Below, one piece after another: positions 25,722-37,299 of a stretch of DNA of 64,000 nt. Both the position numbers and the translations under genes were made by a program. Below the pieces are notes generated by a model. That model was given only the letters and a program-made list of their open reading frames with translations. It was not told where the DNA came from and made no database searches. This DNA is from Lobosporangium transversale (lineage: Eukaryota > Mortierellomycota > Mortierellomycetes > Mortierellales > Mortierellaceae): positions 310,001-374,000 of the forward strand of contig NW_019029007.1 in the NCBI RefSeq assembly GCF_002105155.1, given 5' to 3'. Positions within the stretch are counted from its first letter, which is position 1; each line of letters begins with the position of its first letter.

Positions 25722-27245
25722 GTCTAGAACACACCGGCCTGGCCCACATCATGCTCCGTCAGGTCAGGCCCCATGGCCTCGCAAACGCCCGCACACACCC
25801 ACACACACCCACACACACCTATTTGCCCACCCTCTTATCCCCCACCCGTCTACCCAATCGAAGGACTCCACCACCGCATGGTCCGTTGAAGAATCAGCTC
25901 AGGTGTCCCGTTTGGACCTTGGATATGTGTTGCTTAGAGTTTGTTCGCGTTGTATATACCACTGCTATAATAAAGATTGTTTTGTGTTAGTTCAGTTTGT
26001 GTTGTTTTTTTATGATTTTTTTTCTTATGACGTGTTTGTCTAGGCTCACTGTGGATCTTTGGTTTCATTCTCCAGGTGCGAGACGTCAGTCTTCAAGTAT
26101 CGGCGCAGTCCAGAGCGCACCATGAAGAGAGGGCCTGCTCACCATGTCTTTGGGTTGCTCAAGGAGGCGGTCTAGCTGCTGGGGCGATCTGGTCTAGCTG
26201 TTTGGATGAGGAGCCAGCCGGCTGAGTGACGGAGTGACAGCCTAGTTGGCTGATCAAGCCTGCCTGGCTGGTTGGACGAGATGTCCTGGCCGTTTCAGCA
26301 AGGAGAACATAGCTGGGTGAGTCGATACCGTTTGTTTATAGGAGCATCAGTTGCCCATGGAGTTGGCCAGAGCCACTGCACTCCGGCTGGTTTGGGGGTA
26401 GGGGATTCGTATCGTTTATGGCCTAAGAGTGACAAGGAAAGATAGAGGCAGAAAGGAAAATATAAAGCCAGAATAAGGGCTATACAGCATATAGTGAAAG
26501 GGCTGAGCGCCTCAGTAGGAGTGGATGTTTGGAGAGTGTTGCTTACCTGTCATCTTGGTCATAGAGAAAAAAGAAGAGAACAGAAAAAAGTTGAGATTGG
26601 CCCTTTATACATTCGTCTTTAAAAGCACTTACGAAGGGAGGATAAAGCGATGAGTGGTTCTTGAAAGCGATCAAGAGCACGAGAATGAGTAAAGCCATTA
26701 TGTGATAGAAAAGAGTCGACTGAGCAATGAGTATACCATGTGCCTTGCTTTTGTAAAGAGAAACCGATATATGGATGGTGGCAAAAGAAATCCAAGCTTA
26801 AATGCCGCCGCCTTGCCAAGCATAAGAGGAAAAGGCGTGAGTGAACTGATAGTATATGACAATGGTATCATCCATAGCCTAAATCAACCATTATTATCGC
26901 TACTAATTTTCTATTTCTATTTGAGGACATTTGCATTCATAATAATCACAGATCCACCAAAATTTCAGACAAAAGACAAAGATCGCTGTATCTGATCTTG
27001 TCTTTTAATATTTATTGTTAGTTGTTTACTATGTTGTGGTTTTCAAGCTGTGTCTTAGGCCAAGAGTGGTGATGCCCTTGGTAAATGTGCTTGACTGGAT
27101 ATTTCCTAGTCTGCTTGGATTCATTTGACGATGCTTTTTGTATGTTCTTTGATGGCGCCTTGGCTTGGTAACCTTGGTTGACTGGGCCTAGTGGCCTGGC
27201 TTTGGGTAGGCTGCCCTTGGTTGGCTGGTTTTGATTGTCTGGACT
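25722..27245. other. Left-arm spacer: GGCTGG-rich degenerate repeats, unassigned frames
   Basis: 25790-25830 holds a CACACCCA microsatellite. 26150-26290 and 27150-27235 are rich in degenerate GGCTGG/TTGGCT words on one strand. The stretch 26819-26619 (minus) stays open with protein-like content (GFSLQKQGTWYTHCSVDSFL) and could be an exon of an unknown gene. No family is recognised. The mirror is at about 57195-58715. Confidence 0.4.
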
Positions 27246-27289
27246 CTTTTTTTTTTTTTTTTTTTTTTTGCAGTTAACTGCTATCTGCT

Positions 27290-27810
27290 ACTTGCTTTCT
27301 GGCTTCTGACTTTTGGCTTCTGATTTCTAGCTTCTGACTTTTGGCTTCTGGCTTCTGGCTTCTGGCTTTTGGCTTCTGCTTTCTGGCTCCTGGCTTCTGG
27401 CTTTTGTCTTCTGCTTTCTGGCTCCTGGCTTCTGGATTTTGGCTTCTGCTTTCTGGATTTTGGCTTCTGCTTTCTGGATTTTGGCTTCTGCTTTCTGGAT
27501 TTTGGCTTCTGGATTTTGGCTTCTGGTTTTTGACTCCTGGCTTCTGGTTTCTGGCTTCTGGCTTTTGGCTTCTGACTTCTGGCTTTTGTCTTCTGGTTTC
27601 TGGCTTTTGGTTTCTGGCTTCTGGCTTCTGGTTTCTGGCTTCTGGCTTCTGGCTCCTGGTTTCTGGCTTCTGGTTTCTGGCTTCTGGTTTCTGGCTTCTG
27701 GTTTCTGGCTTCTGGTTTCTGGCTTCTGGTTTCTGGCTTTTGGTTTCTGGCTTTTGTCTTCTGGTTTCTGACTCTTAGCTTTTGGTTTTTGACTTCTGGC
27801 TTCAGGTCTT
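27290..27810 (+). repeat. Strand-asymmetric TTCTGGC minisatellite, left arm
   Basis: About 520 bp of degenerate 6-7 bp units (TTCTGGC, TTTTGGC, TTCTGGT) often paired into 13-14 bp higher-order units. The plus strand has almost no A and the complement almost no T, so all frames stay open and give long artificial Leu/Phe/Trp/Gly or Lys/Gln/Ala/Arg proteins. Flanked by T runs at 27248-27269 and 27806-27880. Confidence 0.9.
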
Positions 27811-27907
27811 TCTTTTTTTTTTTTTTTGAAGTTTTTTTGAAGTTTTTTTGAAGTTTTTTTTTTTTTTTTTTTTTTTTTTTCAAGTTTTTTTTGAAGTTTT
27901 TTTTATA

Positions 27908-27955
27908 TTGGCCGTTGGCTGTTGGCTGTTGGCTGTTGGTTGTTGGTTGTTAGCT
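27908..27955 (+). repeat. GGCTGTT short tandem repeat, left arm
   Basis: About six 7 bp units of GGCTGTT, grading into GGTTGTT. It lies directly after the T-run/GAAGTTTTTTT block and before unique-looking sequence. It is compositionally related to the neighbouring TTCTGGC array. Confidence 0.8.
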
Positions 27956-28084
27956 CTGAGACTATCTCCCTAGGCGCTCTACCTTGGGCCGATGCTCTTT
28001 CCCAGGCCTTCTGCTTTCCTCCATGGATCGTAGGCCTCGCTCCTTCAAGCGAAAGTCCCATTGCAGTGGTCTATCGAACGACTA

Positions 28085-28600
28085 ATCAATGGAGCCTCAC
28101 TTTGACCAGAGCACCTTTGGTTCAGACGGCAGGAAACAGGGGTCACACAACATGACGCCTCTACGCCATGCACCCACTGCGACCAGGCGTCCCTGGCGCA
28201 GCATCGCTAATTGGATAACCTAAGGATGATAAGTCAGTAGCAATGAACTATCCACAAAACCCTATAGAGCACCGAGTTGCCAAAGATTCTATCTAATCAG
28301 AGAGAACGAAAGCAAAGGTAAAATAGAATTAATATGCTCTTTGTGTCTTCCTTTTCACCTACCTTAGGTGTTACCAGGCCTCGATAACACCTGATCCTGA
28401 TCCTGATCCTGATCCTGCTGGAGGGGGAATCTCCTTGACGGCCGAGGCTCGAGCTCTACAGGGTCCAGTGAATAATTCATTGATACTGACTTACCATTCT
28501 TAGGCTACCGCAACTGTGTGTCATCCTGTCCTACACGAAATCCCCAGAGGCACTCGGATCAAAGTGAGGCTCAGAGACTAGAAGTTCTCTAGCACCACCA
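28085..28600. repeat. Imperfect foldback (MITE-like) element, left arm
   Basis: The two ends are inverted, diverged copies. GAGCCTCACTTTGACC near 28093 matches the complement of a segment near 28565-28580 (GAGCCTCACTTTGATCC). GGATGATAAGTCAGTAGCAA near 28225 matches the complement of 28470-28495 (GAATGGTAAGTCAGTATCAA). Between them lie a GATCCT repeat (4 units, about 28392-28416) and a small hairpin GGTGTTACC...GGTTATCACC-like motif. No open frame is present. Non-autonomous foldback transposon is my inference; no target-site duplication was established. Confidence 0.6.
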
Positions 28601-28609
28601 CAATTGTCC

Positions 28610-30870
28610 TTCCTCAAGAGGTCGTGAGGGCCCGACGAGGTTCGGAGGAAGCAGGAGAGGGCCGGCGGGTGGCCCCCGGGCTCCGATGGTAGGACGGAGC
28701 GGAGCCCCTTATCGAATTGGATAGGCCTCTAAGGAAAAGAGTCGAAAAAAAAAAAAAAAAAAAAAAAAAAAAACGTGGTTAGAATATTTGGTAACCAGAG
28801 TACAGGAGACCATATCTCATTACAAAGAACAGCATAGCACCAAAAGAGAAAAAAAAGTGTAATATATTTACTCAATAAGAAAGAGTACTTACAAATCCGT
28901 TTGGGCCCTATTTCGGTAAGCACTGCATGAGCTTATTGCAGTCTTTGGGATGGTCGCCGCTGAGCATCCATAGGTAGTGTTCCTTGGATGATCAGAAGGA
29001 CAAAGGTAAAAGAAAAGGAATAAGTTAATGGACCTGCTGGGTTCATTTAGCAATAGCTAAACAGTGGGTGACGATAGGCAAGACAAAACGAAGCCATGCA
29101 TATGTTAGATACTTACTTGATGACGGCTCTATAGTGAGTTGTATTTCACGGCTGGGATAGAGCATTTTTTATGGCCTCTGTGTGGCCTTTGCAAGGCATG
29201 TGAAGGGCAGGTGGAGAGGATGTGGGTGAAGAGAGGAGAGGAGAAGAAAGAAAAGAAAAGCTGGCGGAGACGAAGGGCATTTATGAAAATTGTTTTTCTT
29301 TTTGTGTCGTCGATATGACGTTTTACAGCAACGCAAAGGAAACTTGGTGTCCCACTGCCAAAGGTATTAAATAATAATACTAATATCCATCATATGTCAG
29401 CAATAAAGAAAGCCATTGTGAAGTATAATGGTAAGCGAATGAGTGAGTAAAAAATAAATATTTAAAATGTAAAGAGATAACGCGTTCAGAGGGTATGCCA
29501 CAAAATTATTTATTTTTCCGCCATGACGCCTTCGGTCAGATGTTCACATGAAAACTCTATTTTCTGGTTGGTCAAAACATTTACACGGCAGATAAGAGAA
29601 GCAGACATTGTCCATCTTCGGTAAAATTAACCTTTTTTATCTCCAAATGCTGTATGAATGAGTATGGAAAGAACCATTGAGTCAAATATAATGAATAATA
29701 CAAAATAATGCATTATATAGACATATACTTTCTTGCTGTCGACGGCGAGGGCTCTTTGGCGGATTGTGCTTTGGAGAAAAGGAGAAAGGATGAATGCTGA
29801 GTGGTTTTTGTAATCGCTCAGGAAAAATAGTAAGTGAAACCAATTTGTGATCTCAAAGTATTGACTGAATAGCAATACAAATACGACATTTTTGCTTTTA
29901 TGCAAGAAAAAAAAGAAAAGAAAACGGCATAGCGGGAATTGAAATCAATAATCTGTGCACCTGTGATATCATTCGTCAATTTTCATATGCTTACAAGGTG
30001 GAGAAAGAGAACAACATTCCATCCTCAAAGATATGCAGGGTCATATATACAACAACCTACCTGCCCACAACAAGAGCACGAGCCACATTGCCCTCTTTGT
30101 ATGGTATACAACAAAGAAAGAAAGAAAGAAAGAACAGTGAGCAATGTGCTGTAGCTGGAGTAAAAGGACGAGACCCAAAGTACAAGCATATTAAAACTCG
30201 CATACTCTGTTTTTCACCAGCATTAAGCGCGAGTACCTTTTGGTTCTTAGTAATGAGGTTCATCAGGAACTACCAGTCAAGTTTGGTACTTAATCCTCTT
30301 CTTCTATTCTCTCTCTTCATCCCTAATAAGGAATATAATAGTCTATCGCGCGAACTGTACTGCGGCAGTTTTATCCGAACAGACCTTTTTTTTTTCCTTT
30401 CCTTTTCAGAACGCCAAGGAAATACGACATGTATTCCTCGGCGCGCTTGCGTGCTTTTTATTGGTCGACATATAAACGTTGATACTTTGTTTCACCAAAA
30501 TCCACCGCCTAATCAGCTGCTATTCACTATTCTTTATTACATATTTTACATTGTATTACATGAAATTAAAAAAAAAAAAAAAATAAAAAAAGACACAATG
30601 ATATATATTCTGAAGATTGTCATGGTTAGTACAAAGGAAAATTAACCTGTCCCATACTCAGGTCGACCTCACTTCCCGCACTGGGCGGATTAAGCTATTA
30701 ACAGTAAAAATATAACAATCATGTGAAAGCAACGCAGAAAAGAATTCAAAAGAGTCAGAGCGTGAATGGACAAAGTAAGCCTTGTTCAAGCAGGATCCTA
30801 GCAACCGCGTTGTTCGGTATTTTCTTGCAATTGAAAGATCGTAGTAAGTATACCGCTCTAAAAACGATTA
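28610..30870. other. Left-arm region with no recognised gene
   Basis: Includes an A run at 28744-28773, a GAAA/AAGAAAG stretch at 30111-30133, and open frames at 29905-29627 (minus) and 29998-30645 (plus) that match no family. The 30000-30560 frame depends on runs of K and F codons. I see no transposase or retroelement motif. The mirror is about 53570-55830. Confidence 0.4.
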
Positions 30871-30877
30871 CACCTAT

Positions 30878-31035
30878 CTTTTTACACCTCTTTTTACACC
30901 TACGCCTCTTTTTACACCTACACCTCTTTTTACACCTCTTTTTACACCTACACCTTTTTTTACACCTCTTTTTACACTTACACCTCTTTTGCACCTCCGC
31001 TTATTTTACACCTACGCCTCATTATACATTTTCTG
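30878..31035 (+). repeat. TTTTTACACCT minisatellite, left arm
   Basis: About 150 bp of 12-18 bp units built from TTTTTACACCTC and TTTTTACACCTACACCTC. Its complement encodes an artificial Cys/Lys/Arg-rich repeat (KKRCKKRCRC), which is not a real protein. A displaced partial copy, CCTCATTATACATCTAC, follows at 31125-31142 beyond an A25 run. Confidence 0.85.
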
Positions 31036-31188
31036 GAGCATTTTGTTCATAGAGTGTAGAAAATAAATCCCCATGACCCTGAGGATCCTTGTTATCAAAA
31101 AAAAAAAAAAAAAAAAAAAAAAAGCCTCATTATACATCTACAATATATTGAGGTTCTTACTAAGAATGATTATATAATTTTTTTTTAG

Positions 31189-32804
31189 TACAAGGTTATT
31201 CCGTAACAACAATACCATCACTGCAAGTAAAATTAATGAAAGAGAAGGCTGCTCGTATTTTACTTGGAATTTCATAAGCGGGGCCCTGGATTTGCTTGAA
31301 ATCCAAACGGGGTGCTTTGAGAAGTTGATTATCGTAAATGGAGGTCAAGCATTTAAGAGGAAGGAATCTGCAAGTAGAGCTGATGGGATTGCTGTTAATG
31401 GAGAAGGCCATCAGATCTACCTTGCAGAAGCTGCACTCCTTAATGGAGCGATACGAAGTAAGGAGGGGAGCGATGAGCATAAAGTCAAGCGATGTATGCT
31501 TAACTCATGGTTATATCAAATGAATGACATCTGCAAGCTGTCCAATCCACCGACGAGCACGAAGATATTCGGATCAACATCGTATGGAAAAGACACGAAG
31601 TTTTATTGCCTGCACTACAAAGGCGTCTTCCAAATTGACTTCTTTTCAGAGTAACTTGTTCTCCCTCCCTTCCCCCCCCCATGAAATCAATACTTCAACA
31701 TTTCTACTCTCTTAGGACCAGGTTAAAGCAACAGAATGATTGTCCTGAGATGGAAAATCAATTTTGTGCGCAGTTGCTTTTGAAGTGCTGTGAATTTGCG
31801 CTAGCATTTCTTATTCCCTCATTCCATTAATGTCGTTAGACATCTTAATGCTTTGGTTCGTTATGAAAATGCTGGAAAGAACGTCCTCGCCTAGAAGTTA
31901 TTAAAGGTCCAGTGCAAAATAACTCGAGAGAGACTGAAGGCTTTGGGTCCGCACTACGTAAAAAAGCATCAGCGGTACGAATCAACAGTAAAAACCTTGA
32001 AACATCTTAATCGTCTTGGAAAGGAGGTTTTGCCGAGGTGGGTTTTGTTTCCAGGTGATTTTATTGTATCAGACGAAGAGTTCAATTCAGTCGATAATAT
32101 CAGAGTGGACATCGAAGGTATTCAGTCATGCACATAAAGATGATAATTTGTTCAAGCTTGTCGCTCTTTTTGGTTAGTCCTTTTTCAATTATAAGGATTT
32201 TGTTAAGTAAACCATTTATATTTGAAAGAGTCTAGCCAAAAAGAGCGACAAGCTTGACCCTCTGGTATCATGATGTTAATTTTTTATTATCTTTATTTGT
32301 TTCATAGATACAGAGTTGTTTACAATGTTATTGACCCCTACTCATCAGTTGGAAAAAATGAAGACAGGAGTAAAACGAAGAGTGGAGAATGAAGTGGATC
32401 GTGCAGAAACAAATCATGAAACTATCACTGCAAAGCGATTGAAGACCCAGCTAATATCTGCGAGGGCTGAAGAAGGAGGCGAAAATGAATATACCGATAG
32501 GATGTGCAGGTGGCTCGAAGAAATTTGTGAAGATGTTCCAGAGGAGGTCAAGCAGAAACTCGCGCATTATGTTAGCAAATCTGAACAAACCAATGATGAA
32601 ACAGAGTCTTTGTTGGGAACAATCAATCAGCTTACCTTTAAAAAGCAAGCGCCATCGGTCACTGAATTATTGCCATCCATCACAGCAAGAACTACCATTC
32701 ATACAGCACACACATATATCCTGGCTGCATCATTACTAGCAATCGAGATGATGTTGGTAATCCAAAATGAACAAGAAGAGAAAAAAAAAATAATTGCTCA
32801 ATGA
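31189..32804 (+). CDS. Gene B, left copy: PD-(D/E)XK-like core protein of unknown function
   Basis: The exon from 31189 reads through FTWNFISGALDLLEIQTGCF, then SRADGIAVNGEGHQIYLAEA, a pattern of conserved Asp, a short gap, a hydrophobic strand and Glu, as in PD-(D/E)XK nuclease folds but with Ala where the catalytic Lys would be. It continues through KVKRCMLNSWLYQMNDI, STKIFGSTSYGKDTKFYCLH and KGVFQIDFFSE. Following exons give HYVKKHQRYESTVKTLKHLN (31943-32120) and, after an intron carrying a foldback repeat, a charged tail ending VIQNEQEEKKKIIAQ at 32804. I recall similar ADGI...LAEA proteins as repeated families in Mucoromycota but cannot confirm this. The first exon is not found; a minisatellite occupies the region just upstream. 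The two arms differ by small indels. Confidence 0.55.
32150..32258. repeat. 109 bp intronic foldback repeat, left arm
   Basis: TCAAGCTTGTCGCTCTTTTT at 32152 recurs in inverse at about 32236-32256, and the inner parts (TTTGTTAAGTAAACC and its near-complement) also pair, so almost the whole segment folds on itself. It lies within an intron of gene B. It looks like a tiny MITE or hairpin. The mirror copy is at about 52183-52293. Confidence 0.75.
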
Positions 32805-33234
32805 AACGAATAAATAAGTCTATCATAAAACAACAACTGGTCAAATGCAGAGAAAGGTGAATAGAATATAACAAACACTAGTACGAAAATGTACGTTGTA
32901 TTAATATACTTCCTACAAACAAAAAAAAAAAAGAAAATTTGAGTCAAGGTCCTTTGGCTATGAGAGACCAGGTTGAGAACCATGTTCTACTTGACATACT
33001 AACGCGCCACACAGCCCTCTTGCCATTAACGAGGAATCCGTGATCCATGCAATAGCAGCCTTCTCAAAATCCTGAAAACACACTGTTTGAGCCAGTAGGA
33101 CACTCCAATGCAGTTGTTAAGACCTTAATTATGATTAAAAGGAATTAAATAAACCAAATCGAATATGACTATCTCCTTTCTTTGGCTAGTCAAGAGACAA
33201 AGTAAATCGTAAAATGAAATTAGATTTTTTTATT

Positions 33235-33650
33235 TTAAAAGAATAGAAGCAATATTCTGTAATTTTTTTCTACGTCATTCACTCGTAGTATGTCATTGAA
33301 TCGTTGCTGGCCGAGTTTGTGTTGCTCAGTCAACCGCGTATAATGCTCAATCTGTAGTCAAGAATGGGCTAAGGCTTGTCGCGCATCCAATTCATCTAAG
33401 GACTGTCTTGCCTTTTTTCTTGACCCCTCTTCGATTCAGGAACAAGAGGTACCTTGCTTGGGAATAGAATTGGAGTTCTCCTTACGCATACAAAGGAGGG
33501 ATCTATTGGACCAATCACCATTTGTGTTTGTACATTCTTCCTCCTCAGATCCGGCTGCAAGCAACTTTTCCATTTCATCTTCGTCATAAGCCCTCTTTGT
33601 TTTTAATAGTCGGGGTGCTGGCGGTGGCTGAAGAAAAATACTTTTTTCAA
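33235..33650 (-). CDS. Small acidic/coiled-coil gene of unknown function, left copy
   Basis: Minus-strand coding-like sequence. PPPAPRLLKTKRAYDEDEME begins near 33625, then LLAAGSEEEECTNTNGDWS, and after frame changes RQSLDELDARQALAHS, LQIEHYTRLTEQHKLG and a stop at 33235. The C-terminal part looks helical and coiled-coil-like, similar in style to the tails of Myb/SANT-like proteins, but no domain is certain. Upstream sequence runs into an AT-rich stretch at 33650-34060 where I find nothing coding. Confidence 0.4.
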
Positions 33651-34198
33651 ATGTCTTTTTATACTTTTACTCTTTTACTAATGTAACATTTTCTCCTGTT
33701 TTTTCGCTAGACACTGTTCTACTAGTAAAAAATATTCTCTCATATTGCTTGTTCTTCTAATATATGATGAACAGATGTTATTGATTTTTCCAACCTGATG
33801 GTTTTTCTTTCCTTCACAGAAAATTAGGTAATTTTTTTTGCATTTCCTATAAATTTAATTTTATTTAATGCATGCTTTTCATTTAAAAATAAATATTCAA
33901 AGCTTGATCAATAATAGGTTGCTTGTCCAGAATGTTCTCCTATCAAAAATGATCCGCCGTGTCCCTTTGGTTGTTTTGTTTACTCACCAATTTACCGTCG
34001 GTTATGGATCTAATTTAACTTCATGTTTCGCCATCCTATCTAAAATAGTTGTTTTCTTACCATGCATGAATATTTAGCCTTTCGCCGTTCTCCTATCGCT
34101 AATGAGTCATCTCTCCTCCATAGGGTCGATTGTTTTAGTCTCATGATTAATCCAAAGGAAAAAGAGATGGTATGTATTCTTACCCTCGTGACAGAAAA

Positions 34199-34858
34199 AT
34201 GGGCCACAAAAGACGCCGAGATTTGGATGAAGAAGAAAGGACGAGAAGACCCAAAAGACGACTGATTGTGGAGGAGGTGAATCGGAAACAGAGAGTAAAA
34301 ATGACAGTGGTGCAGAAGGCATTAGTTCGGACGAAGGCATCATCGAACAAGAGAAGGATGAAGTGACTTTTTCCGACGATGCAGATCCACCCTTCATTTT
34401 AACAAGACTCGAACTGGAAGAGATAGAAGAGGAGCAAGAGTGCTTAGAGATCAGCAATTCCTTAAAACATATTGACGGTATTGAGAGCAGATGGATAAAA
34501 CAGACAAACCGTCTCGACATGAAGGCAAAGATGTTGCGGTTGCTCTGGCAAAAAAAAGTGGAAGAAAGAAATAAGGCAAAACTGAAGAAAGAACGGTGTG
34601 AAGTTTCCGAAAAGTATTTTCAAGAGAAACTTATTGTATCACTGGAAGTTAGAGAAAGGACAAGAACTTTTCGAACGGACAATTAAAGAAATAGCAGAAG
34701 AGATAATTAAGGAGTATAGTGATATTATAGAGTTCGGAAAAAATATTTCACAAAAGTATCATTTACATCGTTATAGTACATGTATAATTTCATTTCAAAT
34801 GGTAAACTTTGTATTAACCTTAAATGTAGACGCGTCTAAAAAGCCCCTTAACGTTTAG
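34199..34858 (+). CDS. Charged nuclear-type coiled-coil protein, left copy (frame broken)
   Basis: Starts near MGHKRRRDLDEEERTRRPKR (34199), with a basic nuclear-signal-like patch. An acidic Ser/Asp/Glu segment follows, then ILTRLELEEIEEEQECLEIS, KMLRLLWQKKVEERNKAKL and a helical tail GQELFERTIKEIAEEIIKEY. The left copy has one T fewer than the right copy at about 34263 (GACTGATT versus GACTTGATT), which breaks the acidic segment here but not in the right arm. A second register change near 34655 is shared by both copies. Function unknown. Confidence 0.45.
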
Positions 34859-35203
34859 TACTAGAATTCTGCTCTACATGGATGATGGGAGAACGAACAT
34901 AAAAGGATCAAAAAGCAACGTCTCTATGAACGCTTGGCTGCCACAAGCCAGTTATTATTAACCCTTTGGGAAATTTTCTCCTCCCTTTTTCCCAATAAGG
35001 TTTTAATAAACGGGAAATATAAAAGGCGAGATTGCAAAAGAAAAAAAAAAAAACAGACAGCAAAAAATTTCTCCCTTCTATCCCTTTTATCCAAACATAA
35101 GTTGAGTATTAACATCAGTATAGAAGATATAGGTTTCCGAGTGTAAAATATAAAAATATAGAAATAAAAGAAATAAATATCGATTTTTTATTCAACGGGT
35201 TTT

Positions 35204-35490
35204 TCATGAATGTCTTGCCAATGTTCTTTTAGAACGCCGTAGTCGTTTTTTACTCTCGGCAGTATTGTCATTCTCACTGTCATGATCGAGTCGATTCATT
35301 TCTGTTGATTCGAAAAGCTTTGCCAAAGATTCAAAATTGTCAAACAACTTATGAATGTTCTCAAGCTTTGTCAATGTCACGAGCCCATGCTATGAACCTT
35401 TTTTTGACATTTGCTCTTGCCATTATGAAGCTTTCGAGTCGGCAAACGCTGGTGCAGGAGAGTGCAGATACATCAATGAGGGCAGAAAGT
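35204..35490 (-). CDS. C-terminal exon of an unidentified protein, left copy
   Basis: The minus strand reads LENIHKLFDNFESLAKLF, then NRLDHDSENDNTAESKKRLR and a stop at 35204. The charged, helical composition looks coding, but upstream continuity is broken. The opposite strand also stays open, so strand choice rests on composition. The mirror copy ends at 49242 on plus. Confidence 0.3.
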
Positions 35491-35520
35491 GGTTTTCCAT
35501 CAAGTAGACAAAAAGAGTGA

Positions 35521-37299
35521 ACGCCTTATTTTTGGGGTCTGCGTTTTTGTCGGAGGATTTTTTCCAACATATTTCAAGATATCCATAGAGTATGAGGAAA
35601 TAAAGGATGAGAATTGAAAGTTTTTGTTTCGTTTTATTTGAAAAGGGGTTTATTTAAAATAATAACAAAGAACTACTGTTCTTGTTCGCTATTTATCATG
35701 ACATGGCGATTGAACTTCTTCTCTATTTAATCTAAAAAAAAAAAAAAAAAAAAAAGAAGAATCTATTAACTCATTAAAACAACAAATAAAGGATGTCATA
35801 CCTCTTTTCAAGAGCGTCTATCCTTTCACAAAGCATCTTAATTACTGCCTCATTTTTTCAACAATATCCTGTAATGAATGGCCATCTGAACATGTATCGG
35901 CATTCGAGGCTGGAGGGACCGGCGGAGCATTATTTTCGGCAACTTTTACAGGTCGTAACACAGATGTACGGATGAAAAAAAGAAAAAAAAAAATACAGGG
36001 TGAGAAAGGCCATGTCTGACATGGGATCACGATGAATGAGGAAAGGTTCAGTTGTATTTTCTAACTCGATCTCAACCAGGATGGATAAGTGATAACGATT
36101 TAAATGATCATGATATTCACGAAGTAATTTTTCTTCACCTTTTTTCTTTTTTCCACGAGTCCTTTGGCACAAAAGAAAAAAATGTATTTGTTGGATTCAC
36201 TCATTGTGGAAAGATAAAAAGAAATATGAAAGAATGGTCAAGAGGAAAGAGACAAAGAACAAAACCAACACGCAGCGAGGGAGATGAGACACAAGAGAAT
36301 GGAAGAAACACAAGAAAAAGGAAGAGACACAAACCAAAAAAATAAATCTGAGCATGCAGGGGAAGAGACACGGGCCATTTTTTGGCAGACGTCGATTACG
36401 CCTTATCAGCGGCCCAATCGATGTGTCAATAAGTGGGCCAAATACCTTAAAGTTGAAGCCAAGATAAAAATATTTGGTGTACGTGTTTCTACTTTCAAAT
36501 GTGGAAGGCTGTACATGGCTAACGTCACTTTTCTGAGCCCATGTAGCCCAGTTGCTGTAATGAAGCCCGGATGGCGCATTTAAAGTGAGTTTAATGATCT
36601 GATATCTTTTTCAGAACAAATTAATGCAGCCAAGTTTCGCGGTAAATGCCTTGCGCTTCAGTATCATGATTCGATTCGTATTTTCAGTTGTCATGAAGAA
36701 AGTTTCAGTCTTCTCTTTATACTACCCTTTGTGTCCATAGCACTCTCAAGCTCATTTCTCGTATCAAAAAGTTCGAGCTCGTATTGTGTGAACCTGGTAA
36801 TCAATGCCAATTTATGTCGTTTCAGGCTACCAGGCCCGCTTATTCATAAAAAGGCAGCAACTATTTATTATTATTCTACATAGTTCTTCAGATTGGGTGG
36901 ATGCTACTACGTTGAATGGTGTTTACGTTATAGAAGATATTATGTCCTTACGACAAATTTGGTAGAACATGCTCCGCATGCATCGACATTTGTTGCTGAA
37001 TAGATATCATTTGCCCAAAAATAGGTCCCGCAATAAGGCTCGTGACGTGACAGCCAGGTTACCCAACTCGACCCGAAGCCTTTCTGACTAATATACAAAT
37101 ATAGATTAAGGTATAGATACATAATGTAAACTGTTTATCATTAATGAAGAGAGAGTGTTTTAATACAATCAATGCGAAATATACAAAGCAACAGCTATTT
37201 AAACAGATCTGCAAAATTACAAGCCGATATCAAAAAATATGAGGGGCGTTTGGATGTTCCTTACAATGTTGGATAAAAAAAAAAAAAATAGAATTGCTG
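35521..37299. other. Left-arm region with unassigned frames
   Basis: Both strands stay open between 36050 and 36580. The plus strand gives Lys/Arg/Glu-rich sequence, while the minus strand gives RHPGFITATGLHGLRKVTLA; neither is recognised. A frame at 37122-36940 (minus) contains WVTWLSRHEPYCGTYFWAND, which looks protein-like, but its exon context is missing. An A run lies at 35733-35753. Confidence 0.35.

Noticed and set aside
27281..27883. 200-residue Lys/Gln/Ala/Arg-rich open frame (minus) and 110-145 residue Leu/Phe/Trp frames (plus)
   Set aside because: Produced by the T-free/A-free minisatellite and flanking homopolymers. All frames are open, the protein is purely repetitive, and there is no start context or splice signal.
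30755..30994. Cys/Lys-rich repeat peptide resembling a small cysteine-rich protein
   Set aside because: Encoded entirely by the TTTTTACACCT array complement; the cysteine spacing simply follows the repeat unit.
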